The notes beneath the pieces were generated by a model that searched no databases, had not been told where the DNA came from, and saw only the letters and a list, made by a program, of their open reading frames with translations. From the NCBI GenBank assembly GCA_013816845.1, contig JACDDU010000002.1, positions 310,001 through 374,000 of the forward strand: a DNA stretch of 64,000 nt, in the 5' to 3' direction. The position numbers were made by a program, and so were the translations under genes. Source of the stretch: Gammaproteobacteria bacterium (GTDB taxonomy: Bacteria; Pseudomonadota; Gammaproteobacteria; DSM-16500). Shown piece by piece: positions 8,110 to 16,575 of the stretch (position 1 is the first letter of the stretch; each line of letters opens with the position of its first letter).

Positions 8110-9699
8110 ATGAATGGTGATAGAGGTAAGGAGGATAAAAATAAAGCGGCTAAAGTATCTAGCACGGTAAAAATACAGGATGGTTTATCTATTCAAACAT
8201 CCGATGTCGAAGTTAATTTAATTAACCAGTCTGACCATTCAAAACATTCAAACGTTATTACAAATCAACATTCAAACGCTGAGCATGCAAAACACAATTC
8301 ATTAATACTTCTGGATTCAATTGAAATTCCTGTTAAGCTCCAAAACAACGGTATGATCAAAATCAATGTTTATCCGATAGAAGATAACGCTGAAAAATCT
8401 ATTCCAAGTCACGTCTCTATAGAAATTATTTACTTCCCAGAAAAAAATTTAGTTGAAGAGGGACCGCTTTATCTTAGCTATAGAGATGACAAAGGTTTTG
8501 GCAATATCATAGAAATGAAACCATTGGAGAAGGGGAATTGGGTCGCAACTAGACAAATGCTTCCAAATGAGAGTAGCGAACTTGGAATACATAGAGTAGA
8601 CCCGAGAAACTTAAGTGCCCCGCCAGACTTTACTGGCCCCGACCATTTTAAAACACAAATTCCGCTCATTGAGGGCGAGATCGTTGCTGAAGTCTTCGCT
8701 AACCCAACACTTTCAAAAAAAGAAAAAACTGGCTCCTTACAACGACGAATATACAGAAGAGATAATGTGTTAAGTGATCCACTCGGTGAAGATGAAAATC
8801 CGAAACTTTCTGAAGGCGAAGAAATAGTACATATCTATCTTCCTCATGAATATGATAAGAGTACAACTGCGAGACATCAATATCCAGTAATTGTTATGTT
8901 AGATGGTGATATGCATATAGGAACTGATGCATATGGCAATAGCCTGGCCACTCCGAATATATTGGATAACTTAATCGCAAAGGGAAAAATGGAGCCATCC
9001 CTCGTCATATTCTCTGCACCTACACCACCAACTGATCAAGGTACACCGAGACTTAGAGAGTATGGTTGTAATGCAGAAACTGCATTACGCTTAGCTAAAT
9101 TGCCGCATGCGGTAGGACAGGCAGGATTATCTGTTATGGACAAAGGAGCCGGTATCAGTGGTGCCAGCATGGGTGGAATTCAAGCAATCTACACAGCGCG
9201 CATGTATCCCGAAGTATTTGACAAAGTTATCGCTCAATCCCCTGCATTGTGGTGGGAGCCTCCAGTCACATTATCAGGCGACAAATACCATGTTAAATAT
9301 GATCATGCTGACACGTGGCGAAAAGATCCAAATGAAAAGTTTCATATTGATTTTAATTCATTGTCAAATGAACAAAAAATGAAAATGGAAGCAGAAAGTT
9401 ATGAAGGTTTTATCTACGACATGTTTGCCACGCAAAAAGATTATCGCACTGGAGAAAGTGTTCCAAAGGGTAATATCGAAATTTTACTCCAAGTAGGCCG
9501 CAATGAAACCGGCACGATTCATCCAATCGTAGGCAAAGAACCATTAACCCAAGCAACAAAAACACTAGCAAAAGATTTCAACATCCCGTTGAAAATTCTT
9601 GATGGTCCGCATAGCCCTAATATTTGGGCGAGTGGTCTTTGCATAGCCTTGCCCCAAATTTATCCCTGTGTTGGAATGAGGCAGAGATTTAGTTATTAA
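8110..9699 (+). CDS. Enterochelin-esterase-like (esterase D family) alpha/beta hydrolase
   Basis: A 529-residue cytoplasmic hydrolase. Residues 1-200 form an N-terminal region with an early-set-like beta domain (SHVSIEIIYFP, YLSYRDDKGFGN) as in Fes/IroD-type esterases. The catalytic domain begins around 235 (EIVHIYLPHEYD, YPVIVMLDGDMH). Ser353 sits in the nucleophile elbow SGASMGGIQ and His501 in DGPHSPNIW, where Fes has its catalytic His. The start has GAGGTG nine bases upstream. There is no signal peptide and no siderophore gene nearby, so iron-siderophore release is only one possible role. The last ten residues (CVGMRQRFSY) extend past the usual family end. Confidence 0.8.
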   Translation: MNGDRGKEDKNKAAKVSSTVKIQDGLSIQTSDVEVNLINQSDHSKHSNVITNQHSNAEHAKHNSLILLDSIEIPVKLQNNGMIKINVYPIEDNAEKSIPSHVSIEIIYFPEKNLVEEGPLYLSYRDDKGFGNIIEMKPLEKGNWVATRQMLPNESSELGIHRVDPRNLSAPPDFTGPDHFKTQIPLIEGEIVAEVFANPTLSKKEKTGSLQRRIYRRDNVLSDPLGEDENPKLSEGEEIVHIYLPHEYDKSTTARHQYPVIVMLDGDMHIGTDAYGNSLATPNILDNLIAKGKMEPSLVIFSAPTPPTDQGTPRLREYGCNAETALRLAKLPHAVGQAGLSVMDKGAGISGASMGGIQAIYTARMYPEVFDKVIAQSPALWWEPPVTLSGDKYHVKYDHADTWRKDPNEKFHIDFNSLSNEQKMKMEAESYEGFIYDMFATQKDYRTGESVPKGNIEILLQVGRNETGTIHPIVGKEPLTQATKTLAKDFNIPLKILDGPHSPNIWASGLCIALPQIYPCVGMRQRFSY

Positions 9700-9969
9700 A
9701 TATCTTTTGATCCTTATTTAAATTAAATTTTGTGCACGTGGAAGATACTTTGTTAATAAAATAAATATTATAAATTTTAAACAGATAATATAAATCATTG
9801 TTGTATGAGTAAACGTTAGTAGCTTAACTGAAAAATATTTTGATCGTTTAAGCGGAATTAAGCGATATTGGTTGAATACCGCTTCTTTTTCACAATTTCT
9901 AGACTAAGCCGCCTGAATAAAAAAATAAATAATTCTGTCGTTATAGTTTATATATATACACATTTTGGA
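9700..9969. other. AT-rich convergent intergenic stretch
   Basis: Very AT-rich spacer between two convergent genes, with no open frame of note. GATCGTTTAAGCGGAATTAAGCGA around 9842-9865 is the only local symmetry. It marks the edge of a distinctly AT-richer block that runs to about 15.7 kb. Confidence 0.3.
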
Positions 9970-10395
9970 CTAAGGTGCAGAATGAATTATTCTAGCAGCA
10001 ATAGATTGATAAAGTTCGCCACGTATGGTTCTGTGTAAATCTATAATACGTTGTAAGAAGATGGCAGATGGTTGTGTATTGCAACCGATAATAATATCTG
10101 TAATCACTTCCTCGGGTGTATTAGTATAAACTGCTATTCCCATTAAGTTATAATGCGTAGAAGCAAGAATGTCATTAATGATTAAGCAAATATGAAAATG
10201 ACTCAACATAGATTCCTCTTTTTCTGGGATTGTTTTCATTACGTAAAGATATTCTTTATATTCATTTTTAAAAAATAAGTTAATCTCTTTACAGATATTG
10301 ATAAAAATTTCAGCTTCCAATATAAAAATTTCAATGCGATTAAATTTTCTGTAAGTATCTTTAAAGAGGGTATAGAAAGGTTGAGTTGCAGACAT
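9970..10395 (-). CDS. Hypothetical protein with degenerate HTH-like segment, paralogue of 40507-40905
   Basis: Unknown 141-residue soluble protein with a strong AAAGGAG eight bases before the start. It aligns end to end with the minus-strand protein at 40507-40905. The best-conserved part is the C-terminal half: TPEEVITDIIIGCNTQPS here against YPQDVIYDLAAGVNSEPT there, then RIIDLHRTIRGELYQ against KIIELHSIARREVYN. The segment resembles a Cro/CI-type helix-turn-helix in rhythm (recognition helix, Gly turn, xxP), so a DNA-binding role is possible but unproven. It is divergent from the S24-like regulator operon, sharing its upstream region, which suggests linked regulation. Confidence 0.7.
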   Translation of the reverse strand: MSATQPFYTLFKDTYRKFNRIEIFILEAEIFINICKEINLFFKNEYKEYLYVMKTIPEKEESMLSHFHICLIINDILASTHYNLMGIAVYTNTPEEVITDIIIGCNTQPSAIFLQRIIDLHRTIRGELYQSIAARIIHSAP

Positions 10396-10798
10396 TTAGA
10401 CTCCTTTAAATGTAGTGAATTTGAATTGTAAGCTCTACAAAATAATTATTTTATGAGAGTGGAAGAAAAAATAGGTATTGAAGATTTCATATGGTAACGA
10501 ATATATAGTGAAGTATTAAAAGAAGTGTTTTTAATATAAAAAATTATTATTTGCTGACGAAGCTTTTTTTGCATGCCCATTGCAGAACTCTCCTCAAATC
10601 ATTCCTTAGTAATTTTGGGAAATATGTCATTATATTGATTTTTTGTCAATAAAATGTCGAAAGAAAGATTGATAAAAAGTTAATGTGTATATTTTATCCC
10701 TTATGATAAGTAAATATAACTAATTGACTACATATCGACAATTTATAGACATGAAAGTGATAACGAGCTAAGATTCCATGAATTTTTAAGGACAGCCT
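10396..10798. promoter_or_regulatory. Divergent regulatory region with an inverted pair of 17-bp sites
   Basis: A 400-bp gap between two divergent genes. TTGTCAATAAAATGTCG (10643-10659) and CGACAATTTATAGACAT (10736-10752) match in 14 of 17 positions when one is read on the opposite strand. Each contains two TGTC half-sites about one helical turn apart. They flank the likely promoter of the S24-like regulator, the second ending 46 bases before its start. Binding by that regulator is inference. Confidence 0.5.
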
Positions 10799-11434
10799 AT
10801 GTTCGAAAAGTTAAGTGACAACTTAAACATCTTAATGGCTAAAGCTAGGGTTAACGCTAGCGAATTAGCACGTAGAACAGGTCTGCCGGCGAGTACTATC
10901 AAAAAAATACGAAACAGTGATAATCCAAATCCAACCCTTAGTACGCTTCTACCTTTAGCTGCTTTTTTTTCAATCACGGTTAGTCAATTGATTGGAGATA
11001 ATGACTTGAATATTTCATATAAAAGTAGAAGTGACTCATTATTGCCAAAAAGAGAATTACCTAAGTTAACATGGCAACAAATAATTAATTGGAAAAGCGA
11101 TCTTCTTTTTAATGCACCTTTAATTCCAATTTACCATCATTATAGTGATCAAGCTTATGCTCTTTGTATAGAAGACGTTAGTTGGAGCGGATTTGCTAAA
11201 GATTCTATATTAATTGTCGACCCAACTATTGCTATTTCACATAAAGATTATGTAATTGTTTATAAGTGCGGACAAGAAGAGGCTACATTAAGACAAATAT
11301 TTTATGAAGATGATCATATTTATTTGAAGCATATGAATGAAGGATACCGAATTATTCCAGCTTCCGCCCAACATACATTTTTGGGTGTGGTAATGGAAGT
11401 GAGAAAACAATTTAAAATAATAAATAATAAATAA
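10799..11434 (+). CDS. XRE-family regulator with S24/LexA-like C-terminal domain
   Basis: A 211-residue phage-repressor-like protein. Residues 5-65 form a Cro/CI helix-turn-helix (NASELARRTGLPASTIKKIR, then PTLSTLLPLAAFFSITVSQL). Residues 110-205 follow the S24 (LexA/P22 C2) fold: IEDVSWSGFAKDSILIVDP, DYVIVYKCGQEEATLRQIFY, then LGVVMEVRKQF. In active S24 proteins the nucleophile is in a GDSM motif and the general base is a Lys; here the first is replaced by EDVSW and the second position is Arg (ATLRQ), so self-cleavage is probably lost and release of DNA would need another signal. It is the first gene of a five-gene operon, 31-40 bases before the receiver gene, and likely controls it. Confidence 0.88.
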   Translation: MFEKLSDNLNILMAKARVNASELARRTGLPASTIKKIRNSDNPNPTLSTLLPLAAFFSITVSQLIGDNDLNISYKSRSDSLLPKRELPKLTWQQIINWKSDLLFNAPLIPIYHHYSDQAYALCIEDVSWSGFAKDSILIVDPTIAISHKDYVIVYKCGQEEATLRQIFYEDDHIYLKHMNEGYRIIPASAQHTFLGVVMEVRKQFKIINNK

Positions 11435-11474
11435 CAAAATTATAAATTTGTTATATTAATTAAGAGTGCAGTCG

Positions 11475-12416
11475 ATGTTAACTATGCCAGTTTTTTTCTT
11501 TCCCTCAACTATTATAACAATTGATGATGACCTATTGTTTTTAAAATCATTAAATCTATTGCTTCCGCAATTTACTCTTCAACAATTTTGCAAACCTAAA
11601 GAAGTGCTAAATTTTTTTAATAATTATCATTCTCCCTTGACTCGGATTAATTTTTTGAAAAGTTACACAGATTATGATTTTTATTCCACATCTAAACACA
11701 TGTTAGTAGACTTTGATCTGCCCTGTTTGTATGAATTGAGCAAACATCGAGAAATTGAAAATGAGATTAGCGTTATAATTGTTGACTATCATATGCAGGA
11801 AATGAATGGAATTCAATTGTGTCAAACTTTACGACATCTACCAATTAAAAAAATCTTATTAACTGGCCAAGCTGATCATAGCCAAGCTATTACAGCTTTT
11901 AATGATAATGTTATAGATTGTTTTATTCAAAAAGATAGTCCTAACTTAGCCCAAGAGATTCAATTTTATACACGTAAAATGGCTGAGAAATTTTATTATG
12001 ATTTTACCCAACCTATGTTATCTCATATTTCAGTTGATACTGAATCTCCTCTTACTGATCCTGTTTTTATAAAATTTTTTAATGCATTAATAGTTCAATA
12101 TCAAATTAAAAGTTATTCCCTTATTGATAAAAGTGGAAGTTTAATTATTGTTAATGATCAAAACGAATACTTTTGTTTGATAGTACATACAAATCATTCA
12201 CTTAATTTATTTATTGAGATTAATGATGATGTGCCGGAAGTTAAAGAATACTTGTTTCATGTAGATCAAAAAAGCCTTATACCATTCTTCGGAATTGGCG
12301 AAGAATGTTGGAAATTTGAGCCTAGAGAGTGGTTTAAGTTCTTCTTTAAGCCACAGCTGTTAGAAGGGCGTGAATGTTATTACTGGGCAATTTTAAAATT
12401 AGAAGGTAACTTATGA
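11475..12416 (+). CDS. Receiver-domain (response regulator-like) protein
   Basis: A 313-residue protein with an N-terminal receiver domain carrying an unusual internal insertion. The acidic pocket is ITIDDDLLF (residues 14-22), the phospho-acceptor is Asp104 in VIIVDYHMQEMNG, the Thr is in KILLTGQAD and the Lys in CFIQKD. About 45 extra residues between the first and third beta strands make the domain longer than usual. The C-terminal 160 residues match no output domain I recognise; the stretch NEYFCLIVHTNHSLNLFIEI could be a PAS- or ligand-binding-like fold. I prefer the ATG at 11475 (AAGAG upstream) to the GTG at 11466. Its likely partner is the histidine kinase at the end of the operon. 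It resembles LqsR of Legionella only in general layout. Confidence 0.82.
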   Translation: MLTMPVFFFPSTIITIDDDLLFLKSLNLLLPQFTLQQFCKPKEVLNFFNNYHSPLTRINFLKSYTDYDFYSTSKHMLVDFDLPCLYELSKHREIENEISVIIVDYHMQEMNGIQLCQTLRHLPIKKILLTGQADHSQAITAFNDNVIDCFIQKDSPNLAQEIQFYTRKMAEKFYYDFTQPMLSHISVDTESPLTDPVFIKFFNALIVQYQIKSYSLIDKSGSLIIVNDQNEYFCLIVHTNHSLNLFIEINDDVPEVKEYLFHVDQKSLIPFFGIGEECWKFEPREWFKFFFKPQLLEGRECYYWAILKLEGNL

Positions 12417-13111
12417 ATCCACTGCCAAAATATGCTCTTATTACAGGTGCAAATCAAGGATTAGGAAAAGTAATGTGTGATGAATTCATTAACTGTGGAG
12501 TAAATGTTATAGCTACTTCAAGGACTTACTCTCGTGTAGATATTAATTTTAATAATGAAAGTCTCGTTAAACATCATTTAGATGTTACTGATGAAGAGTC
12601 TGTAATTCAATTATTTGAGTGGGTAAAAAAAAATAAAATTAAATTATCTATATTAATTAATAATTCTGGTATTGGTATTTTTAAGCCCATTACAAAGATT
12701 TCATTATCTGAATGGGAATTAGTAATTAGCACAAATTTAAATGGGGCTTTTCTTTGTTCTCGTGAGGCTTATAGTTTAATGAAAGATGATGGTGGAGGAA
12801 GAATAATAAATATTGGATCGGTGGCAAATAAAATACCTTTATCCAATAATGGTGCTTATGGCGCTTCCAAATGGGGATTAAGAGGACTATCGGGTGTCAT
12901 AAATGAAGAAGGAAAATTTGATAAAATTAGATGTACACACGTTACGCTAGGTGCTGTGGCTACAGAAATATGGGATGAACGCCCTGAATTTTCTAAGTCA
13001 GAAATGTTAGATGCTAATATTGTCGCAAAGCATATCATTAACATTGCCTTGTTGCCTCTTGATATAAGGCTAGACTCCGTGGAAATTTACCCTGAAAAAG
13101 GTGTTCTATAA
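12413..13111 (+). CDS. Short-chain dehydrogenase/reductase
   Basis: A 232-residue classical SDR using NAD(P)H. It shows TGANQGLG (cofactor glycines), LDVTDEES (adenine-binding Asp), LINNSGIGI in place of the usual NNAG, and the catalytic AYGASKWG (Tyr-x3-Lys) preceded by IINIGSV with the Ser. It overlaps the receiver gene by four bases (ATGA) with AGAAGG upstream, so it is co-translated with it. A dehydrogenase inserted between a receiver and a histidine kinase suggests that the operon makes or modifies a small molecule that it also senses; the substrate is unknown. Confidence 0.92.
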   Translation: MNPLPKYALITGANQGLGKVMCDEFINCGVNVIATSRTYSRVDINFNNESLVKHHLDVTDEESVIQLFEWVKKNKIKLSILINNSGIGIFKPITKISLSEWELVISTNLNGAFLCSREAYSLMKDDGGGRIINIGSVANKIPLSNNGAYGASKWGLRGLSGVINEEGKFDKIRCTHVTLGAVATEIWDERPEFSKSEMLDANIVAKHIINIALLPLDIRLDSVEIYPEKGVL

Positions 13112-13116
13112 ATTTT

Positions 13117-13875
13117 ATGAGAAATAATATTCAACGTATAGGCCTTGTCACAGGAGCTGCAAGAGGTATTGGCTCTGCTATTGCTAGGAAAATAATAGCT
13201 CATGTAGATCGTCTTATTTTGATCGATCTAGATAGAAAACTTATGACAGAATTAAAAATAAGTTTAATGTCTTCTAAACCTATCATTATTAAACAATGTG
13301 ATATTGGTTCAAGTAGACAAGTAAATAAAATGTTAGAAGCTGTAATCGAAAAGTTCGGAATTCCTAATATTTTAATAAATAATGCAGGAATTGGTGGACC
13401 CTTTCATCGTGTCGATCAAGTAACTGACAAAGAATGGATTAAAATTATCAATACAAATCTAAAAGGATTATTTAACTTATGTAGATTTTTGCTTCCCTTA
13501 ATGAAGGAAATGCATTATGGAAGAATTGTTAATATTGCCTCGACTCAAGGCTATCTAGGCGCAGCGTTATCCTCGACCTACGTGGCTAGTAAACATGGTG
13601 TTGTTGGATATACCAGAGCTATTGCTGCTGAATGGGGAGCATATGGAATAACATGTAATGCAGTATGTCCAGGATACGTCGATACTTCAATGGGAGTGCA
13701 AAATAGTATTTCCGATCATGAGAAAAAAATTATTGCAAAAACTCCACTTGCCAGAATAGCCCTACCTGACGAAATAGCAGATTTAGTAATTCATCTGATT
13801 AAAGATGAGTCTGCTTTTATTAATGGCTCAATTATCCCTATTGATGGTGGATTAACCTGCCACGTTGGTATCTAA
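13117..13875 (+). CDS. FabG-like short-chain dehydrogenase/reductase
   Basis: A 252-residue classical SDR, close in pattern to 3-oxoacyl-ACP or acetoacetyl-CoA reductases (FabG/PhaB). It shows TGAARGIGSAIA, CDIGSS, LINNAGIGG, VNIASTQG with the Ser, and TYVASKHGVVG (Tyr-x3-Lys), then CNAVCPGYVDTSM and a C-terminal NGSIIPIDGG typical of FabG tetramers. It follows the previous SDR after five bases and abuts the histidine kinase. It is not in a fatty-acid-synthesis context, so a role in making a specialised acyl or keto compound for this operon is plausible but inferred. Confidence 0.92.
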   Translation: MRNNIQRIGLVTGAARGIGSAIARKIIAHVDRLILIDLDRKLMTELKISLMSSKPIIIKQCDIGSSRQVNKMLEAVIEKFGIPNILINNAGIGGPFHRVDQVTDKEWIKIINTNLKGLFNLCRFLLPLMKEMHYGRIVNIASTQGYLGAALSSTYVASKHGVVGYTRAIAAEWGAYGITCNAVCPGYVDTSMGVQNSISDHEKKIIAKTPLARIALPDEIADLVIHLIKDESAFINGSIIPIDGGLTCHVGI

Positions 13876-15635
13876 ATGAATTTTTCTACCAAAATTTTCT
13901 CTGCAATATTTTTACTTTCTGTAATTGCATGTGCGGGAATTAGTCTAGAGGTATTTTCTTTTTTTAAAAATGAAATTGAAACAGAATTTTTTAGTAAATA
14001 TAAATCATATGGAGAAACAATAGGAAGTATTTTCCATCAATTAGAAGTGGCGACTGATCTTATTAATAAAAATGCTGTACTGTTACTTTCAAAAATCGAA
14101 GAAACAAATGGAATCCCTAATGATGATGCATTAGGTGTATTGGCTAAAGAACTTGGTATAAGTGGATTTTACGTAATAGATAAGAAAGGAAAGTTTATTC
14201 GATCTTCAGACCTTTCCATTCATTTACAGAAAAACTCACTTTTCTCGTATAACAATGATTATCGTTTATTACTTGAAGGGAACAGCAAAATTGCTAAAAC
14301 CCCAATAATTCCAAGCTATCCTTACGATATACCTGCCAAACTTACAATGATACCTAACTATAATAAAACGTTGATTTTAGAATCCAGCATTCATTTAGAA
14401 TATATAAGCAAAATTCTACATCAAATGATAGCTAATGATAAAAATATTTTATCGTTAGGACTTTACACTCCCACCGGCTATGAATTAGGTTCTTTAACCT
14501 CTTCTGGACAATTTTCCCAAGGGAGACGAAATATCATTAAAAATTTATCACCTAGTTATTGCTCAGAAAATAAAATGATATTTAATCATAAAATTCCGAC
14601 AATGGTGGAAGACTGTCCAGAGTGTATTCAGAAAGGCGTCTCTAAAGATGGAAAGTATTTTTACAATTTTATTATAGAAGTTTCTTTGACTAATCTTTTG
14701 TCTAAAGTTCAAGAAATTAAGTACACAATGCTTACAATATTCATTTTCACAATGCTGATGAACTTTATTGTAGCTAATTTTTTAGCTAGAAAGATGGTCG
14801 CGCGTTTAAATCGGATTAACACTATTGCTAATAATATCATTCAATCTAACAATTTAGAATTGCAGGTAAACATTTCAGGGGGAGATGAAATTTATAAGCT
14901 CGCGACCACTTTTAATTCTATGATTAAAAGTTTAAATCGAGCTCAGAAGGAATTAATCACTATTGAAAGGATCAAATCAAAAATTGATTTAGCTGCTCAA
15001 GTTGCGCATGATATTAGATCCCCCTTAGCAGTTATGGAGATTGCCTTAGCATCCTGTGCTCTAAATATTCCTAAAGAGGAAGGTATGCTTTTAAAGGAAT
15101 CCATACATAATGTGCGGGATATTGCTAGAAAACTGTTAGATAAATATAAAAATCCCCATGCGTTAGCTATACCTCCTCGCCAATCAAATGAGATAAAGCA
15201 TTTATTTTTACCTACTATAATTATATCTGTCGTTGAGCAGAAAAAGTTAGAGTGGTGGAGAAATCCTTGTAAAATTAAAGTTATTGTTAATCAGAAAAAT
15301 AACCAAAGTTATATTAAAGCTTCAGAGATTGACATTAAAAGGATGTTGTCTAATTTGCTAAATAATGCATATGAAGCTTTAAATAACAAACGTAATATCA
15401 GTATCAAGTTATCCTCTTTTAATAAAGAGTTAAGACTTTATATCAGGGATTGCGGGGTGGTATTCCCGCAGACAAAATTGAAAAGGTGCTTCGGGGCGCT
15501 AGTTATAAAACACTAGGTAGTGGTATTGGTTTATCCCAGGCGAAACAATACATGGAGCAGTTAAATGGCAAGCTTAGTTTGGAAACAAAATTAAAGAAAG
15601 GAACTACTATTATCTTAACCTTTCCAGTAGTTTAA
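13876..15635 (+). pseudogene. Membrane sensor histidine kinase, interrupted by a one-base frameshift
   Basis: Architecture: a membrane segment at about residues 5-25, a periplasmic sensor of roughly 250 residues (containing GISGFYVIDKKGKFIRSSD, a Cache/PAS-like hint), a second membrane segment near 283-300, HAMP, then HisKA with His378 in AAQVAHDIRSPLAVME and the N-box LSNLLNNAYEAL. The frame breaks at the G-run 15454-15457: as read, LYIRDCG continues into VVFPQTK and stops at 15516. Adding one G restores DCGGGIPADKIEKV, the G1 box, followed by GSGIGLSQAK and a normal end at 15635. So the kinase is complete except for one base in a homopolymer. It starts directly after the SDR stop and is the likely partner of the operon's receiver protein. 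Confidence 0.85.
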
Positions 15636-15727
15636 GTTGCATTCAAATTTATCATTTTATTCCTGGTATAAAAAACCATATATATTATGATCACCTTAGT
15701 CTACTGATAACAATAAATAGGAAAAAT

Positions 15728-16451
15728 ATGTCTTCACCTAGAATATTTAAAAAATTAAGTTCACATGATTCTGAGAACCCGAGTTATGAAACACCTTGGT
15801 AATTGGTATATAGAAGATAAAGAAGCAAACAAATTAGCCGATTTTTTGGGGTTGAATAAAATTTATAATCCCGAAGAAAATAATAATTGGAAGGAATATG
15901 TAGCACAATATCAACCTCGTAGCAATGTTGCACCACAGTTTATTATATCTCAGGAAGACATTGGGTATCTCAAGAATGTTGCTAGTGTAGATGATGATCT
16001 TTTTAAATTAGAAAATGAATTAAGGCAAAAATTGGAGAAATTGCAAGAACATCGCGCCGGCTTAAATGAAAGTGCTTTAAATCGCATTATCTTTAAAGAC
16101 AATGAGCTAGAAGATGTATTATTTAAAAAATTGCATCAAATGGTTAGAAATAACATTAACTGTGTGATTAATAAACTTAGTAATAAGGTGGAAATTTCCT
16201 TAAAATTTGTTGCGCAAAATAAAGATAAGCTGCTTGAAAGATATAAAAATGAAATTATTCAAAGTTTAAAAATAGACGATAATGAAATCTATACCCATGT
16301 TGAATTGTCTCCAGATCAATATAATGATTGCATTGGCAAATGTTACGATGGTTTTTTTAGTTTAAGGTTGCAGTATCGAGATGCTTTAATTGATAAAGCT
16401 GTATGCACAGAAATGCATGAATCTGAAGAGGAAAAAACTTATCGTCCTTAA
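15728..16451 (+). CDS. Hypothetical protein, probably with a frameshift near its start
   Basis: Unknown helical, charged, cytoplasmic-looking protein. The best start is the ATG at 15728 with AGGA upstream, giving MSSPRIFKKLSSHDSEN and running into a stop at 15800-15802 right after PSYETPW. Dropping the T at 15800 joins it in frame to NWYIEDKEANKLADFLG and on to 16451, a 240-residue protein. The alternative is a shorter 222-residue protein from the ATG at 15786 (MKHLGNWYIEDKEAN), which has weak start context. No family is recognised; residues 80-110 and 130-175 are Lys/Glu-rich helices. It follows the frameshifted kinase and is followed by another unknown gene. Confidence 0.6.
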
Positions 16452-16575
16452 GCAAGATTTATGCCATTTGTAGCAATGCTGTACACCCTAAGCAGCTTGC
16501 CGCAAAGGCATTTTGATTACCCAATTTTTTTATGTTTTAATACCCTTAAATTTATTAACTGTTAGGAACATAACT

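Noticed and set aside
11475-12416. Identification as LqsR
   Set aside because: Only the general layout (N-terminal receiver, unknown C-terminal part) is shared; no lqsA or lqsS is adjacent and the neighbouring enzymes differ.
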